From positions 38,422,671 through 38,486,670 of the forward strand of contig CAIIXF020000007.1 of NCBI GenBank assembly GCA_903813345.2: 64,000 nt of DNA, given 5' to 3'. This DNA comes from Owenia fusiformis (lineage: Eukaryota; Annelida; Polychaeta; Sabellida; Oweniidae). A program made the translations under genes and the position numbers. Numbering within the stretch: position 1 is the first letter of the stretch; every line of letters begins with the position of its first letter. Below, one piece after another: positions 20,892-35,800 of this stretch. The notes beneath the pieces are model-generated. The model was not told where the DNA came from. It made no database searches and was given only the letters and a program-made list of their open reading frames with translations.

Positions 20892-23800
20892 GTGAGTACA
20901 AAATCTTACATATTATAATGGTCAATATAATATATGTAAACTTGCAGATTGTATATATTATCCTTTTTTCAGAAGCCATACGATGTCTCTAAAATACGTT
21001 TTTACTGTTATCGCCAGTTTCAAATAGAAATGTGTTCTGATAGAGCGATCTTTCCAATACAAACACACACTCATTAAGTTAAAATAAGTAACTATTCACG
21101 TATGCCTTCTGTAAACTTGAGGCTCAGCTGGAAAGTAACATTTTGGTAAAAAATTGCTATACCAGCACATGTTATTTTCTGGTACAAAATTAAGTATGAA
21201 GGCACTTGTGTATTTCCTTGCTTTTTTCAGGAAAGTATTATTACACTGTCTACTTTTAGTAAACCTGGAAACGGGTTGAACACATTGAACTCCTACCAGA
21301 TATTCTAAAAGAAGACAATGTCATGATACTTTCCTGAAAAAAGCAAGGAAATTGACACATGCCTTCATACTTTATTTTGTACCAGAAAATAACATGTGCA
21401 GGTATAGCAATTTTTACACCGATTATTTTCCAGCTGTGCCTTAAGTTTAAAAAAAGAAAAAACACTGTCCAAAAAACTAGTAATGGGTATCTGTTTTAAC
21501 AAGCTATTTCTTACAACCCCCTGGCCTGGGCTACTACAATGGTACCCCTCTTCATCAAACTAGCCTATCGCTAATTTACATAGAAACTAAAGGTGAGAGA
21601 ATCGCAGAGTGTAGGACAGAACATATATGTCTCATTTATTGTTGTGTTATTGCATATGTTATGTGAGTGTGCTTTGGTTTTTCCCAATCCCAGGACGCTG
21701 CAATAATGGAGGAAGCAAATGCAGAAACGATGTGTCTCATTTAAGTGATGTTATATTTTTTCAATCCCAGGACTTTGTCATGGTGAAGGAAGCAACGAGA
21801 CTCTGATTGCAGAAATAATATGTCTCATTTAAGTGATGTTATATTTTTTCAATCCCAGGACTTTGCCATGATGAAGGAAGCAACGAGACTTTGATTGCAG
21901 CCGAGGCGAGGTTGATGAAGTATCTATTTGAAGACATGAATTATGATAAATACGCCAGACCAGTCCGCAGGGCAAACGACACTGTCAAGATGAAATTTGG
22001 ATTGAATCTGATCCAAATTGTTGACTTGGTAAGATTTGCTTTGATATTTAAGTAGATAAACTGTACTTATATATTGCTCTACATGTTATGGGCTCGCCAA
22101 AGTTTTAAAGAAAATATCAACCCAGACATTATTTTCTCAGTTTTTATTTTGAATGATATTAGACGATAGCCCCCAACTTACATTGTAAATTAATACTTGT
22201 TTACAATTACAAATAGGCATATTTAACACTAATTTCACCTTAAAAGATATACGTGGATGCATCAAAAAACTGAACTTCAATTTTGAATAGCATTTTACCC
22301 AAGAGTAAACAAAATCAAACAGAAGAAGGTTATACATTCAATTCAACGGGTTTTCACCAACATCTATCTTTTTCCCAAATGTCATAGTATGAACGTTCTT
22401 AAACTCCTTATTTGGGCATTTTACTCCCCGTTATCACACGCTATACGATCAGCTTATGGTATACAAAAACCGGGACAAAACACAATGCACGCACAGCGAG
22501 TGATTTACCTGGTTATGCATTTTATTTCAGTTTTAACATGATTATATTTGCTTAAACTGTGTGAAAATCGTTTAGTATGGTAAACCAAGCAAGGGGTAAT
22601 ATATCATTAAATCGCATTTATGTATGGTTGCACATTCAAGTACTATATGTTCGCTTGCACATATTTGTCGAACTCTGACAATTTAAGGGGTCCCCAAGAG
22701 GGGGCAGTGTCACTTGTAAAATTAAAAATTTGTCACTTAGTCATATTTAAAATGTTCTTGCCATATTTTGTCAGATTCATTCCTTTCTGCATCCTTAAAT
22801 TAATTGTTAAAACCATTTTTATATACCTACACGTAAGTGCTTTCTTTTATATTATAATTATATGTAGTCTAGATGTCCTTTTTAACATTTCTGTTAAACC
22901 GCAACATATACCCACTAGGGTGTCTAGCGGCTTGTTTTTATAGTGTATATTATATAACAATTATGAAATAAATAAATTGAATTGAATTGAATTTTAGTAA
23001 GTCGATCAAAGCATCTAATGTAACAAATGGTCTGTTATGTTCCAGTGTTTGATTTTTATTTAGAATAAGTCATCTTAATGGGGCAACAAGGACTGTAGAG
23101 AGAAAATTTGAATTGTTTTTTCTTTTATTCTGAGTTATCAGGTCAATATTTGGCTTAACATCTTCTTTGATATACCTATTTTCTTAAAATGTATGGATAA
23201 ACTATCAATTTCAGCATTGAGAAGTGTAGATTCAGTTCAAAGCTTCTATAAAGGGAGTCCCACTTATAGATTTGTAAGATTCACCACGTTTCAAGAGGAA
23301 TCCCATCAGCTGAAATAATGTTCATCCAGGGAGTTTCTTTGAAGATAATAAAAATATATGTTAGTTTTGATGAAATATCCAAACTTAAATCTATTTTGAC
23401 ACTGGTCGATGATCGTTGAATGGCCACCTGCACTAATTGTTGCACCTTTAACTTGCATCCAATTACATTCAGAACGAATTGTTTAATTTGTCACTTTCAA
23501 ATCACTTGTCAGTCAGATAAATGAGCAAAATTGTCACTTGCAAGGATTGATTTGTCACATTTGTTCGTCACATTGTAAGTCACATTTTTAGAGGTTTGGT
23601 CGCCTTGTCACATAACCCTTCGGGAGCCCCAACTTAATGGCATCTCATATTGTCAATTCATTAAAATTGTGAATTGAAATGAAATACAAACGCAAACTAG
23701 ATGAATTAAGGTGGGCAATAAAGAAACTAAACCAATAAACTACTTACGAGCTCGCTAGAATACCCCAAAATTAAAACAATCTACAACTATTGTTGACGTT

Positions 23801-26800
23801 ATTTGTTCTGGTAATTTTAAATCAACTTTTCATGTAAATGTATTGTAATGATTTGAGTAAGAATGAATGTTTCGGGGGGGGGAGGTTAAACATTGCCTCT
23901 TTTCACGTTAGAGTATGGTTTGGGATAGTTGGGTTTTGTTTTCTTTATGACTGGTGTACACTTAGATATATGTTTTCTTTTTCTTGTTTTTTTATGTAAC
24001 AATTTTGGTCATTTCCTTCAGGCACTTGAGCATACATATTTGTTTCTTCAAGCCTTCTGCGCCCTATGAAAAACATGATGTAAGATTGCGTAATTTTATT
24101 CTAAGACAACACGTATGGCTAAATCATATGATTAATATGTACATGTATAATGCCATATAATATTTTTGGGATTTGTTGATAAATTCGACATCACAAAAAG
24201 TATGACTCAAAAACATTACATCTGATACGGAAGCTGAAGGTGTAAATAAATTATACAAACTTAAATTGGAATATATTTTGAATTATACCTGGTATATACC
24301 AGTATACTTTTTGAGTGATAATATGTTTTGAATACAAATGATTCGATTCGTTTTATATAGTTTAATATGAATTAGACAAATTAGATTATAGATTTTATTT
24401 ATATTGTTTCAGGATGAGAAAACCCAGATACTAACCTTGAGCTTGTTTATAACAAAGGTAAGCGTTCGTATATCCACCGTAGAATTCGGCCGAGGGACTG
24501 GTACTAATATGGAACCACAAGTTGATTGAAGTGTTCCAAAATGAGTGTGTTTATATGGTGACCTCTTTCACTTATTATCTTATACACAATCAGGGCCAGA
24601 AAGGGCCGTTAAAAAGGGGACCATAATCTCGTGGGGACCATAATTTCATTCACACCGGGACTATCTTTAATTTGTTACCTTCTGCTGGGGATAATGAATG
24701 ATTAATTTGTGAACTGCGATACATTGTTTTTTCAATGGCTATGACGTATTCTCTTAGATTATGAAGATATGCACGCATGCCCTTAAAATTAGGCCAATGT
24801 CTACGTTAGCAAATAAAATATCCAAATCGTACAACTTCCCCCTCTCCCTCTTGATGGCTCTCTCGACCCTGATATTAAGATTGTACTAAAGGGTGAATAA
24901 TTCATTCTAGAAATGGGATGATATCCAATTAACATGGAACCCTGATGATTTTGATGGTGTCAAGACATTGCGAGTGCCTGTATCTAAAATATGGAGACCT
25001 GATGTCGTGCTTTACAATTCGTAAGTTAAGGCTTACCCTTATGTGGGAAAGGGGGAGGTAGCGATTATTAGCCATTATTGCTGATCCGCTTAAATCAGCT
25101 TTAGATAATGAAAAGTGAAATATATTAATTTACTTTCATTGAACAGATAAATCTAATGAATATGGAATTTAAAAGAATATCTGTAATATCTGCCATGTTA
25201 GTTGACCCCGAATTAGCAACCTGATGGTTAAACTTCCTTTAGGCACCTTGGTATTTGGAATTCAAATCATTTTTGAGTATTAAAAAATATAATATATTGT
25301 GATGTTTGGCGCTATTTCAGGGCAGCGGAGGAATATAAGATGACGTTCGAGGCAAATGTCGTGGTTTACAACACTGGAATGATTTACTGGATTCCACACG
25401 CAATGGTCAAGACTTACTGTCAACTCGATATGTCAAGATTCCCATTTGATGAGCAGAAATGCGAACTTAAATTCGGATCTTGGACATATGATGGTTATTT
25501 GTTGGACGTTGACGTAAGTTTAATGTGATTTCTTCCCAACAATTCATTTCCACACATTTTTGAAGAATTCAAAAAGACTTCATACAAAAGAAATAATATA
25601 CTGTAGTATGCATACCTGCCAACCTACCGTATTTTTACGGGAATCTACCGTAAATTTTTCGTTTTTCCGTAAAAAAATGACAAACTTCCGTAAAAAAATA
25701 CCATGTTTTTCCCGTAAAAACGCCCGTAAAAAAATTTACCGTTTTTTTTCGAAATCTACCGTAAATTTTTTTTCTAAAAACTCGTTTCTTCCATGAGAAC
25801 GGCCGTAAAATCTACCGTAAATTTTTGAAAATCTACCGTAAATTTTCGAAAATCTACCGTATTTCTGCTAAAATCAACAGTATTTTTGTTCAAACTACCG
25901 TAAAATTTCCCGTTATTGTTGGGAAATGCTGAAAAATTGAAGTCTTCCTGTACTGTCTCTGTAATATTCCTTCACCAACCCGAATATAAATAGGTATTGA
26001 CAGGTCTGTGGTTATCAGGTTATTGCGCATTTATCTAAGTACGCTGGCATATAATCAGTCCAAACACCAACTACCACAAGAAAGAATTCTTTCTGACATG
26101 ATTTTTGTAGTTAACCAAACCCTTTTGTACACAGATCTTTATTCCGAATGCAACAAAAATATGATTTTAGTTGCGCTTCATCTAAATAAATGAGTGGAAA
26201 TGACAAAAACTACTTGCTTTACCGTATGCAATATGCGTAGTTTGGTTTATGATCAGTACTGAACGCCACACATTATACATAGTTTAATCAATTTGTTTTC
26301 AGTACGATAAAATGTTGTATTTTTCATCTGAACACATTATATCAGTAACAAATACATAATGTATATACCAACCAGCATGAGGATTATGGAATTTTTTCTG
26401 CATCTTTATTCTATTTTCACACTTTTGGATTTGATTACAACCATTCGATATTCCACTCTATTAAAATGGTTCGAAACACGTAATAAATTCGTTTGTTTTT
26501 ACACATTTATATTTGATTTATGTAACTATATATGCGATAAATGCACTTGTATATGCGGTTCATGTTATTCAGTGTTTGGTAAAATGTCACATATTTAAGT
26601 CACGAACAAAGACGGTTGACACATAATATATTTAGAACACACATCAAATACAAATATACTTTAGAACCAAACAATGTTCATTTACCGAACATTTACCAAA
26701 TAGCACGGACATATAGTGACTTACCCCACATAATTAATGACATATTGCACATAAAATCATGTGGGGTAGGTCAAATTCTTCCACAAAACTAGTTATTTTA

Positions 26801-29800
26801 AAATCTATCGCAAAAACTACCGCATTTTTTCCAAATTTACCGAAAAGTACCGCATTTTTGGCAAATCTTCCGCAAAATTACCGGTTTTTCCAAAAGTTAC
26901 CGTAAAAACTACCGCAATTTTCAAAATCTGCCGTAAAACTACCGCATTTTTGGCAAATCTTCCGCAAAAGTACCGGTTTTTTCAAAAAATTACCGTAAAA
27001 ACTACCGCAATTTTCAAAATCTACCTTAAAACTACCGCGTTTTTTCCGAATCTTCCGCAAAACTACCGCTTTTTCAAAAAACTACCGCATTTTTTCAAAA
27101 TCTACCGTAAAACTACCGCATTTTTTCAAAATCTTTCGCAAAACTACCGGTTTTTCAAAAAACTACCGTAAAAACTACTGCATTTTTTAAAATCTACCGT
27201 AAAACTACCGCATTTTTTCTAAATCTTCCGCAAAACTACCGCTTTTTTCAAATTTCTACCGTAAAATTACATTTTTTTCAAAAATCTACCCCAAACCTCT
27301 GAAACTACAGTATTTTTTTAAATCTACCGCAAAAACTACCCTTTATTTTATAAATCTACCGCAAAAACTACCATTTTTTAAAATATCTACCGTAAAAACT
27401 ACCGTTTTTTCTAAAATCTACCGTAAAAACTACCGCAATTTTGTTGAAAAATACCGCAAAATCTACCGTATTTTGAAAAAATGTACCGCAAAAATACAGC
27501 AATTTAAAAAAAATCTACCGCAAAATTTTGGTCTTAGGTTGGCAGGTATGAGTATGATAGATTGAGCGTGGTGAGGATAACGCATTTTGCGAGAAAAATG
27601 TAAATAGGCGAGGTTTTGTGCCAATTGAGGTGATATTTTACTACCTTTGAATAACATTTTCATCCTTTAAAAAACTTCTGTCAAAGTTTGGCAGGGAACT
27701 GCCTCGTGCCTGGTTATACCCAGTTGCCGGGTGGATGGTTCATTATCTGAAGGTGATGTGTTTTCATTTGCAGCCATCAGAGTACAATAACGCAGAAGTA
27801 TCATCCTTGTACAAAGTGAATGGAGAATGGGAAGTTACGTCATGGGACTCTAAGAAAAACGTGGTATACTATGCCTGTTGTCCCGAACCATACCCGGATG
27901 TCACCTTCACACTTGGCCTTAAGGTAGGATATAACGCAACCTTCTCAATCGGCAAAATAACCTTACCTCCGATGGTATAAGTAATGGTTAATATTGTGTA
28001 TATCAGTATGTGACACAGAGCAATCTATCTGTTGATATAAATTATGTGTCTGCATATTTGGAGCATCAAAAAGTGTACATTGTGAACATCTGGAATGATC
28101 CCGAGCACGCCGTGGGTACAAGACGAGCCAAAACGATAACCGAAACAGATGTCACCCAATATGGGTTTAATATCATCTAATGACTATTGATTAACATGTC
28201 TTTTGGTCACTTTTTCTCACTTTGTAGATTTTATAAACTCCATGGTTTGACTAATGTTATAAATATTTACAATTTATTGAATAAACGATCTTATATTTTC
28301 AGAGAGTGTCAATTTACCACAAATATATGTTCTTGTTCCCTGTCATCATGCTGTGTATATTGACCGTATTCCTCTTTGTGCTGCCACCTGAATCTGGAGA
28401 GAAAGTAAACCTAGGTAGGTCACCGTTCTATCTAGAGGGCTCCCCAAGAGGGGGCAATGAGGTCGCTTAAATGTCACTTTTACATTTTCAAAATTTTCAC
28501 TTTGTCACATTTTAAATTTACTTGTCATATTTTGTCAGATTCATTCCTTTAGCCAGTCAAAGTATTTAATGCACTAAATAGTATTTTATGTTCCATTGTT
28601 TGATTACTGGTAAGACTAAGTCATCTTAACTTGCATTAATTTACATTCACAACGAATTGTCTATTTTTGTCACTCTCAAAACACTTGTCAGTCCGATAAA
28701 TGTACAAAATTGTCTCTTGCAAGCATTTATTTGCCACATTTGTTCGTTTTTAAGTACCCGAAAGTCCCATTTAGTCACATGTTTAGAGGCCAGGTCGCCT
28801 TATCACATACCCATTGGGGAGCCCCATCTAGTGAATCTAGAAAGGTACTCATTCTAGAACGATATTGTGAGTAAATTTGCAAACGCACTCGTAGTTCGTT
28901 TTGGTATTATGTTCACCAATGACTATACAACTTCAAACCATTATTGTCAAGACATTAGAAAAAGCCAAATGTAATTTCATCTTGTGTTGCAGGTATTGGG
29001 ATTGTTCTGGCTTATGTCTTTATGCTGCTCATGTTGGAAAACTACCTACCAACTGAACTGGTTCAAGTTCCTATGATAGGTACGGTATGAAGAATTAGTT
29101 TGTCGCCTTCCCTTTGCTATGCGTTCATGAATCGATTGTGAATTTTTGCAATTACTTAGAACAAATTGAAATTGATTTTGAAATATTTGTTATAATTGGT
29201 ATTTTGACATTTTGCTTTCTTACTTTGCTTTTGCCTTTTTTTAATGTATGATTTCAAAGTTTTTCAAAAATATTGACAGTATTTTTTGCCCAGTCTGTAT
29301 ATCTGAATTGTTTCCAGGAGCTTACTTTTGTTTCAACCTCGTCATTGTGATACTGTCAATCATTATCTCAATCTTTGTGCTGAACATGTGTACCACATTG
29401 TATTTCTGAATTGTTTCCAGGCGCATACTATTGTTTCAACCTCGTCATGGTGATTCTGTCCATCATCATCTCCATGTTTGTGCTTAACATGTGTATTCGC
29501 GGGCCTAGAAGAGGAAGCCCACCAAATTGGCTCAAATCGGTATGTGGGCATTTACGATAATTGATATTTTCAAATATAGTCGAATTCTGTTATTCTACCA
29601 AACCATGCGCCATGTGTGTCAAAACAACGACGACATTTAATGTTAGCTATTTTAATGTCAACAGAACTGGCTATCATGATCATGTGATATATACTGAAAA
29701 TATTGCTTATAATTCTTAAAAACGGCTTTAAAGTGTGCGCCCGACCTGGCTACGTATATCACAGAGTTTATACTGGCGGATTAGACTAGTTCATTTTTTA

Positions 29801-32800
29801 TATGTGTGTGAAAGCTTTCTCTTTTTTTTTTTTTCTTTTTCAAAATTATCGTATATTGTATTTCACCTAAAATATCGTATATGGTATAAGAGCTGTGAAA
29901 AATATTGTATATGGTATAAAAGGAGTGAAAAAATATTGTATATGGTATAAGAGAGCTGAAAAATATTGTATATGCATTTCCAAGACCCTTTATACACCCC
30001 CCCCCCCATCGAACAATAAGGTATTTAAAGGGAATGCGAAGTTTTGTCCCTTAAACTTGATAATAAGTTAGAATAAAGATATATCTTTCAATCCAACTTA
30101 GTTTTATTGTTCTATCATTATCCTTTTAATTGTTATTGAGCCCCGGGTTTTGCATATGAACTGGACCACGGAGCTGCCATTTCAACCGTAAAGTGGTTCT
30201 TTACGACATTGTTATGACGTCATTGATGCCAGATTGATGCCTTGGCATTCCAAAAGTTTTGTGGCGCCATTTTTGAATCAAAAAATGAATGCCTAGTTGT
30301 TGCCATTCCAAAACCAAAGAAATCATTTCAATAGAATATTAACGCCGGCATTTTCGGAATTGCTTTTTACCTATCTAGACATAGAATGCGGGTTAGATTT
30401 ATTCTTTATTTACACTTGAAATAATCTGGGATTCGTGACTTTTTAACTTTTATTAGGTCTAGCGCTAAATGCGAACAGAGAATGCTAATTCTATCAGGCG
30501 AATGCAAACTATTCGAATAAAACAAAATAAAATTAATTCAACCAACCCATCTTGAATTTCCAAGAATGCAATGGTTTAATTTGCTAGTCTCATTACAAAA
30601 ACACGTGTTCGTACTTTAATATTCATTGCATTTATGTTTATCTTTAAAACAGGTATTCAAAGAAATTAAAATTTTAAAATTAAATTTTAAAACCGTATTC
30701 AATTACCATCATGGATTCTTAGCCTCACGTCACATTTTTACGGGGACCGTACGGTCTATCATTTCTGTGGTGAGTAGGATTTCTACGGTTGCCTAAGTAT
30801 TTCTGCAGTCAGATAATTTAGCAGTCACATTTGCTAAGATAGCCGTACGGCGTATCTTGATTATGAGGAAAAACTACGATTCCCGTACGGCTGATAAATG
30901 ATGACGCACGATCAGCGTAGGGCGGCCCTACGACGTGCGTAGTTTTTCTTGAAGGCATCCACAAGGGGTTCTATGGTTCGGAAAGGTCAATTGTATCCTA
31001 TGAAATCCAAGCGCAGCCGCAAGTCGACCGTGAACCCGACGTGCGGCCGTCGTGAGACCTACGGATTGGCTGCTGCTTGTTGTTGATATTTATAGTGACC
31101 ACAGGAAAGAAAAAGTAATAACTCGCATTGAACAAATGTGACAAGCTTTTAAAGTTCCACTTATTTTCCGATATAGAAAAACAAAAGGTTGTATGCCATT
31201 AAATTGAAAATCATTATTTCGAAAATACCGTAGAACTGTACTTACCACGGATGTTATATAATTAAATTCGAGCTCGAAATCAGGAATTGTTTTTAACAAA
31301 AATAAATATATAATAAAATAAATATTAAACTATTGGCGTACTATCAATACGGCAATTGCCTCATCGTCGTTGAAATGAAATATCATACTACAATCGACCC
31401 CATCGTCTCCCAGCATCACTAAATGTTATGAGCCTTCTCTTGTCATGATCCAAGGTGAAATACCCTTGAATTTTGAAAAGCTTTTTTGTCATATCTAATG
31501 TCGCTACGGTGATATGATGATTGAAATTGGTCGTTTAACAACTGAGAAATTAAACATTACGTATTATTCTTTGAAAATATGACAGTGGCATGTCCTTGTA
31601 AAGCTATTGCCAATCTTAGTATTTAGGAGATCAGAATTCAAATGGCTAAACACTTCAGGGAGTTACTGTTTCATTGGATTGCTACTTTTTGTTTTATTTC
31701 TTTCATTCTCCAATATGCACCTATTCATATTTGAATAGAATACTACAGATTGAAGAAATCTACCACTTATGATTAGGTAAGAAAGCAATTGCGGCAGTAT
31801 GCCTATTTGCCGACGTAAACCTTAAGGTTAATAATGATGTGCCGTAAATGCTCATCAGCGCATTAATGAACATTAGCATAGATTTTTATTTTTTAAATGG
31901 TATGTCGTGTATTTACGTAAATATGGTAAATGCAACTATTTGTTGGATGCGTTCAGCCGATGATATAACTTACTTATTTTCACCACAAATACGCCAACAC
32001 ATTAGCCACATTAATCTTAGTTAAATAAATCCCCATTGATGCACAGTAATGCATTTATGTGTAAATGCCATTTTGTATATTTTAATGCATTTACCTCATT
32101 TATTGGTAAAATATACAAGAAAGCATTTACAGGATTTGAACAGATTTATCCTTTTTGACCCAATGTTATCATTATATAAAATAATTCTAGTGGACATTTT
32201 TCAAGTGGAATATAATGCGATGACTTCCGAATCGCGCAGCCGATATCTCATAAGTTTAGTGATTTTTCTACCTAGCCTATACTATATCACATTTGAGAAA
32301 ATAAATACAAACATTTGAAAAAATACATTGCAACAATTCAATTTCTATGAAGAATATATTGAAACAACTTTTCCAAATATATGATATGATATGGACATGA
32401 ACATGCGGCAACAATGTCAAGCGGACAGAAATAGTTATAAAATATCAGTGAAATGTGTTCTATTTCTGCGATCCGAGTATGACGTGATTATATAGCGACA
32501 TTTCCCAGGCATCGGTTGAAGACCACAGTAGAGTTTCCCATAGGTGGCCATTATAACATTTTACCCTGTATCTTATTAACGATTAGTATCCAAGCCTAGT
32601 GCAACATACCACAGTGTTCGGGAGAGACTCGCCTAGCCTGCTATAACAATCTTACCATGGGTTGTCCACCGAATTTTTGAAATAAATAAACTTGAAGACA
32701 CTAACCCCCTCTATCGTCAGATTTCTCAGAGAATTCTGGTAAAATCACCAAGGTCAAAATCACTCCGCCGCCAGCTTAAAATGAGATTTTCCACTGAACT

Positions 32801-35800
32801 CTGACATGTTTTCAGATAAATTAGGACCTACCCTATAAATATTTAGTCCCGATTCACTTCCCAAACGCTAGATGGCGCTCCAATGGGGTAGGGAAGGAGA
32901 AAATGACTTTTTATTCAGAAAACCAAATCACTAACGGTAACCGCTAATGTCCTTACTCAGGACTATATCCTAATAGGTTGAAGACCACAGTAGAGTTTCC
33001 CATAGGTGGCCATTATAACATTTTACCCTGTATCTTATTAACGATTAGTATCCAAGCCTAGTGCAACATACCACAGTGTTCGGGAGAGACTCGCCTAGCC
33101 TGCTATAACAATCTTACCATGGGTTGTCCACCGAATTTTTGAAATAAATAAACTTGAAGACACTAACCCCCTCTATCGTCAGATTTCTCAGAGAATTCTG
33201 GTAAAATCACCAAGGTCAAAATCACTCCGCCGCCAGCTTAAAATGAGATTTTCCACTGAACTCTGACATGTTTTCAGATAAATTAGGACCTACCCTATAA
33301 ATATTTAGTCCCGATTCACTTCCCAAACGCTAGATGGCGCTCCAATGGGGTAGGGAAGGAGAAAATGACTTTTTATTCAGAAAACCAAATCACTAACGGT
33401 AACCGCTAATGTCCTTACTCAGGACTATATCCATCAATTTTAAGGCATCAATGACGTCATTGATACATAACAATGGCGGCATCCGCAGCGATCGAGATAT
33501 GGGTACTTTGAACTTGAATTATATGTTAGTTCAAACACGATATGTCCCATGAGTGAGCTGAAGTGATAGATGATGGTTATAAGTAGCCAGCGTGTAAATT
33601 AGAACATGAAACTTCGCATTCCCTTTAATGTTGAATCTGGAAATAACAATTTTGTAACACTTTAAAGGTATCACTATTTCAAAATACTAGAAATAAAATG
33701 TGCAAAGTATCCATAGTCACCTTTGCTGTATCTAAAATTGCCCTATGTTTCTGGAAATCCAAGAACAACTTGGCGGTTATTAAATACCTCAGATAACGTC
33801 ATACTATGTACATTTTAAAAGTAATATATAACGTAATATAAGTAATCAATTATGCTTCTTTAAATCCGTTAAAGATCATCAGAGCATTTCTGTGATTTTC
33901 AAATGCAAATTCAAATTTACTTCATTTATTGATATAAAATATAACTACAATGGGCATCATAAGCCAAAAGACCTAAATCAAAAAAAAATGTGGCTATAAA
34001 CAGATAAAATGTAATTATACAGAGCAATCTTCATCCTCTTGCGCTATATCTAAACTTGTCCTGTGTATCTGGAGATCCAGAACAACTTGAGACGGTCATT
34101 AGATACCTCAGAAGATGTTATACTATGCAAATTACCTGCTATGTAACTATTCTATATGGGTTAATCGTTAATTCAAGCCCCTTTTAAGGTAACTCATAAC
34201 TTAATCAAATATCCAAGATGGCCGAAACCAGGAAGCACATGGCATTTGAGTATAATCTGACCATCAAAATTAACTGTCTTTTGGTTGGATTTTCTCTCAA
34301 TTTTTTAGTTCCACTTATCATTTATATAACCAGGCTCACTGTGGTAATGCAAATAGAAACAGTAAACATTTTGGAATGGCAATTTGAGTCCTCTGAAAAT
34401 GTGACAGAAAAATTGACAAAAAGAGTAGCACGGCTAAGGTCCCTGAACATTTTTTTTCTAATTTCTGTGAAACATCCCTTTAATATAGCCCAAAATGGAA
34501 GGATCTTTAGAATTTTGAAATCTCTCATACAAATTAAAAAAAATAGAAAAAAACAATTTGAGAAGTGTACTTTTTTCCTTATTTTGATCCCAATTTTTTT
34601 ATCGGGTAATTTTTCAAATTTCCGTTGCTCCTTCGTTTTTGATATATGTTTGAAGTATATTTTCTGAAATGTTCAGATATTTTGAATCTGCGGTTTTTCA
34701 CGGGCTACTCCTTTCAAGATTGTGAAATTTTCAATTTTTTCTGAAAATCGATTAAGTTATCAGTCACCTTAAGTCAAAACCTTATTGAAACCAATATGTT
34801 ACAATTATTGTTTAAAATTATATCATCTTTAATAAGTGTGTCATTCTGTATCATATCCTTTATTTGTGTTAGGCACTGTTTCACTGTGTAGTAAGAAGAT
34901 GCTGTTTGTTTAATCCAAAAGAGCGATTAATTGTTTAGAACGATATTCTTGGTCTTAAGCTTAAACATGCTGTCAAACTTTAGGAGTGATCTTTCTAAAG
35001 CGGCTTGGCACATCTCATTAAATTCCTCTGTTGTAGTTTCTTCCTCGTCAGACCAATCATCCTCAGTTACCCCAGTTTGTACATTTCTGTGATTCAATTT
35101 CATGAGTTGGATGGTATCTGTTGATTTTGATTTAGCTGATAACGTTCTTTGTGTTTCGACAGTTCTCATGTAAGGGGTACACTGAACTGCTTTATCTCTC
35201 TGCTCACTGCTACAGTTGGGATCATAAAGAATTGCAAAAGCTATGAAAATTAAATACTGTCGCACATGCAATAAATTCTTACCTCAGTGTATTCAGTGCT
35301 CTATTTTCTCCGTCTTAGTAAGTCCAAATATAGTGGAATTTGTGTCCCTAATGACAAATAAGAACTTCAAAAGTTGAATTGGATATTCACATGTTATGCC
35401 GACTCTTCAAATGTTGAGGTGATTTTGTCGCCCGATTGCGCCGGAACGGAGGATTGGCTCCCAGAATGCAACATGACACGTGTCAAGCTTTCAAAATGCT
35501 GTTCTGCCATTTTGAAACCTGTCATGAGTAAATACGGTTAACAGATGTTGCATTCTGGGAGTCAACCGTCCTTGGATAACAAACATGGCGATTCATGAAA
35601 ACATTCATTCGATTTGGTAGGGATTTATCCATTATTTGCAGGTATGAAGGTTTAGATTCATTTATTGTGCTACTTTAGTGAACGGGAATTATTTTTCTAC
35701 CGCTTGGGAGAGTTTGAGACACGAAACTTGGAAATAAGCTCATTGTGACAACTTGTGAACGTTGAGTTTTATTTTTGTCCCCCACTGTACTGTTTATCAT

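Larger units (their letters stand above)
30029..33624. mobile_element. 3.6 kb TTAA-flanked DNA transposon, non-autonomous
   Basis: Sixteen-base perfect inverted ends AGGGAATGCGAAGTTT and AAACTTCGCATTCCCT are flanked on both sides by TTAA (30025-30028, 33625-33628). Subterminal regions also share ATGACGTCATTGATGCC. TTAA targets with AGGG termini fit the Kolobok superfamily better than piggyBac, which begins CCC. No transposase was found inside. It holds a 462-bp perfect-looking duplication and a fragment resembling the 49615-50110 MITE. It sits in nAChR intron 9. Confidence 0.8.

Noticed and set aside
34218-34667. Plus-strand 149-codon frame
   Set aside because: Hydrophobic and lysine-rich AT-driven composition, no domain, no splice support.
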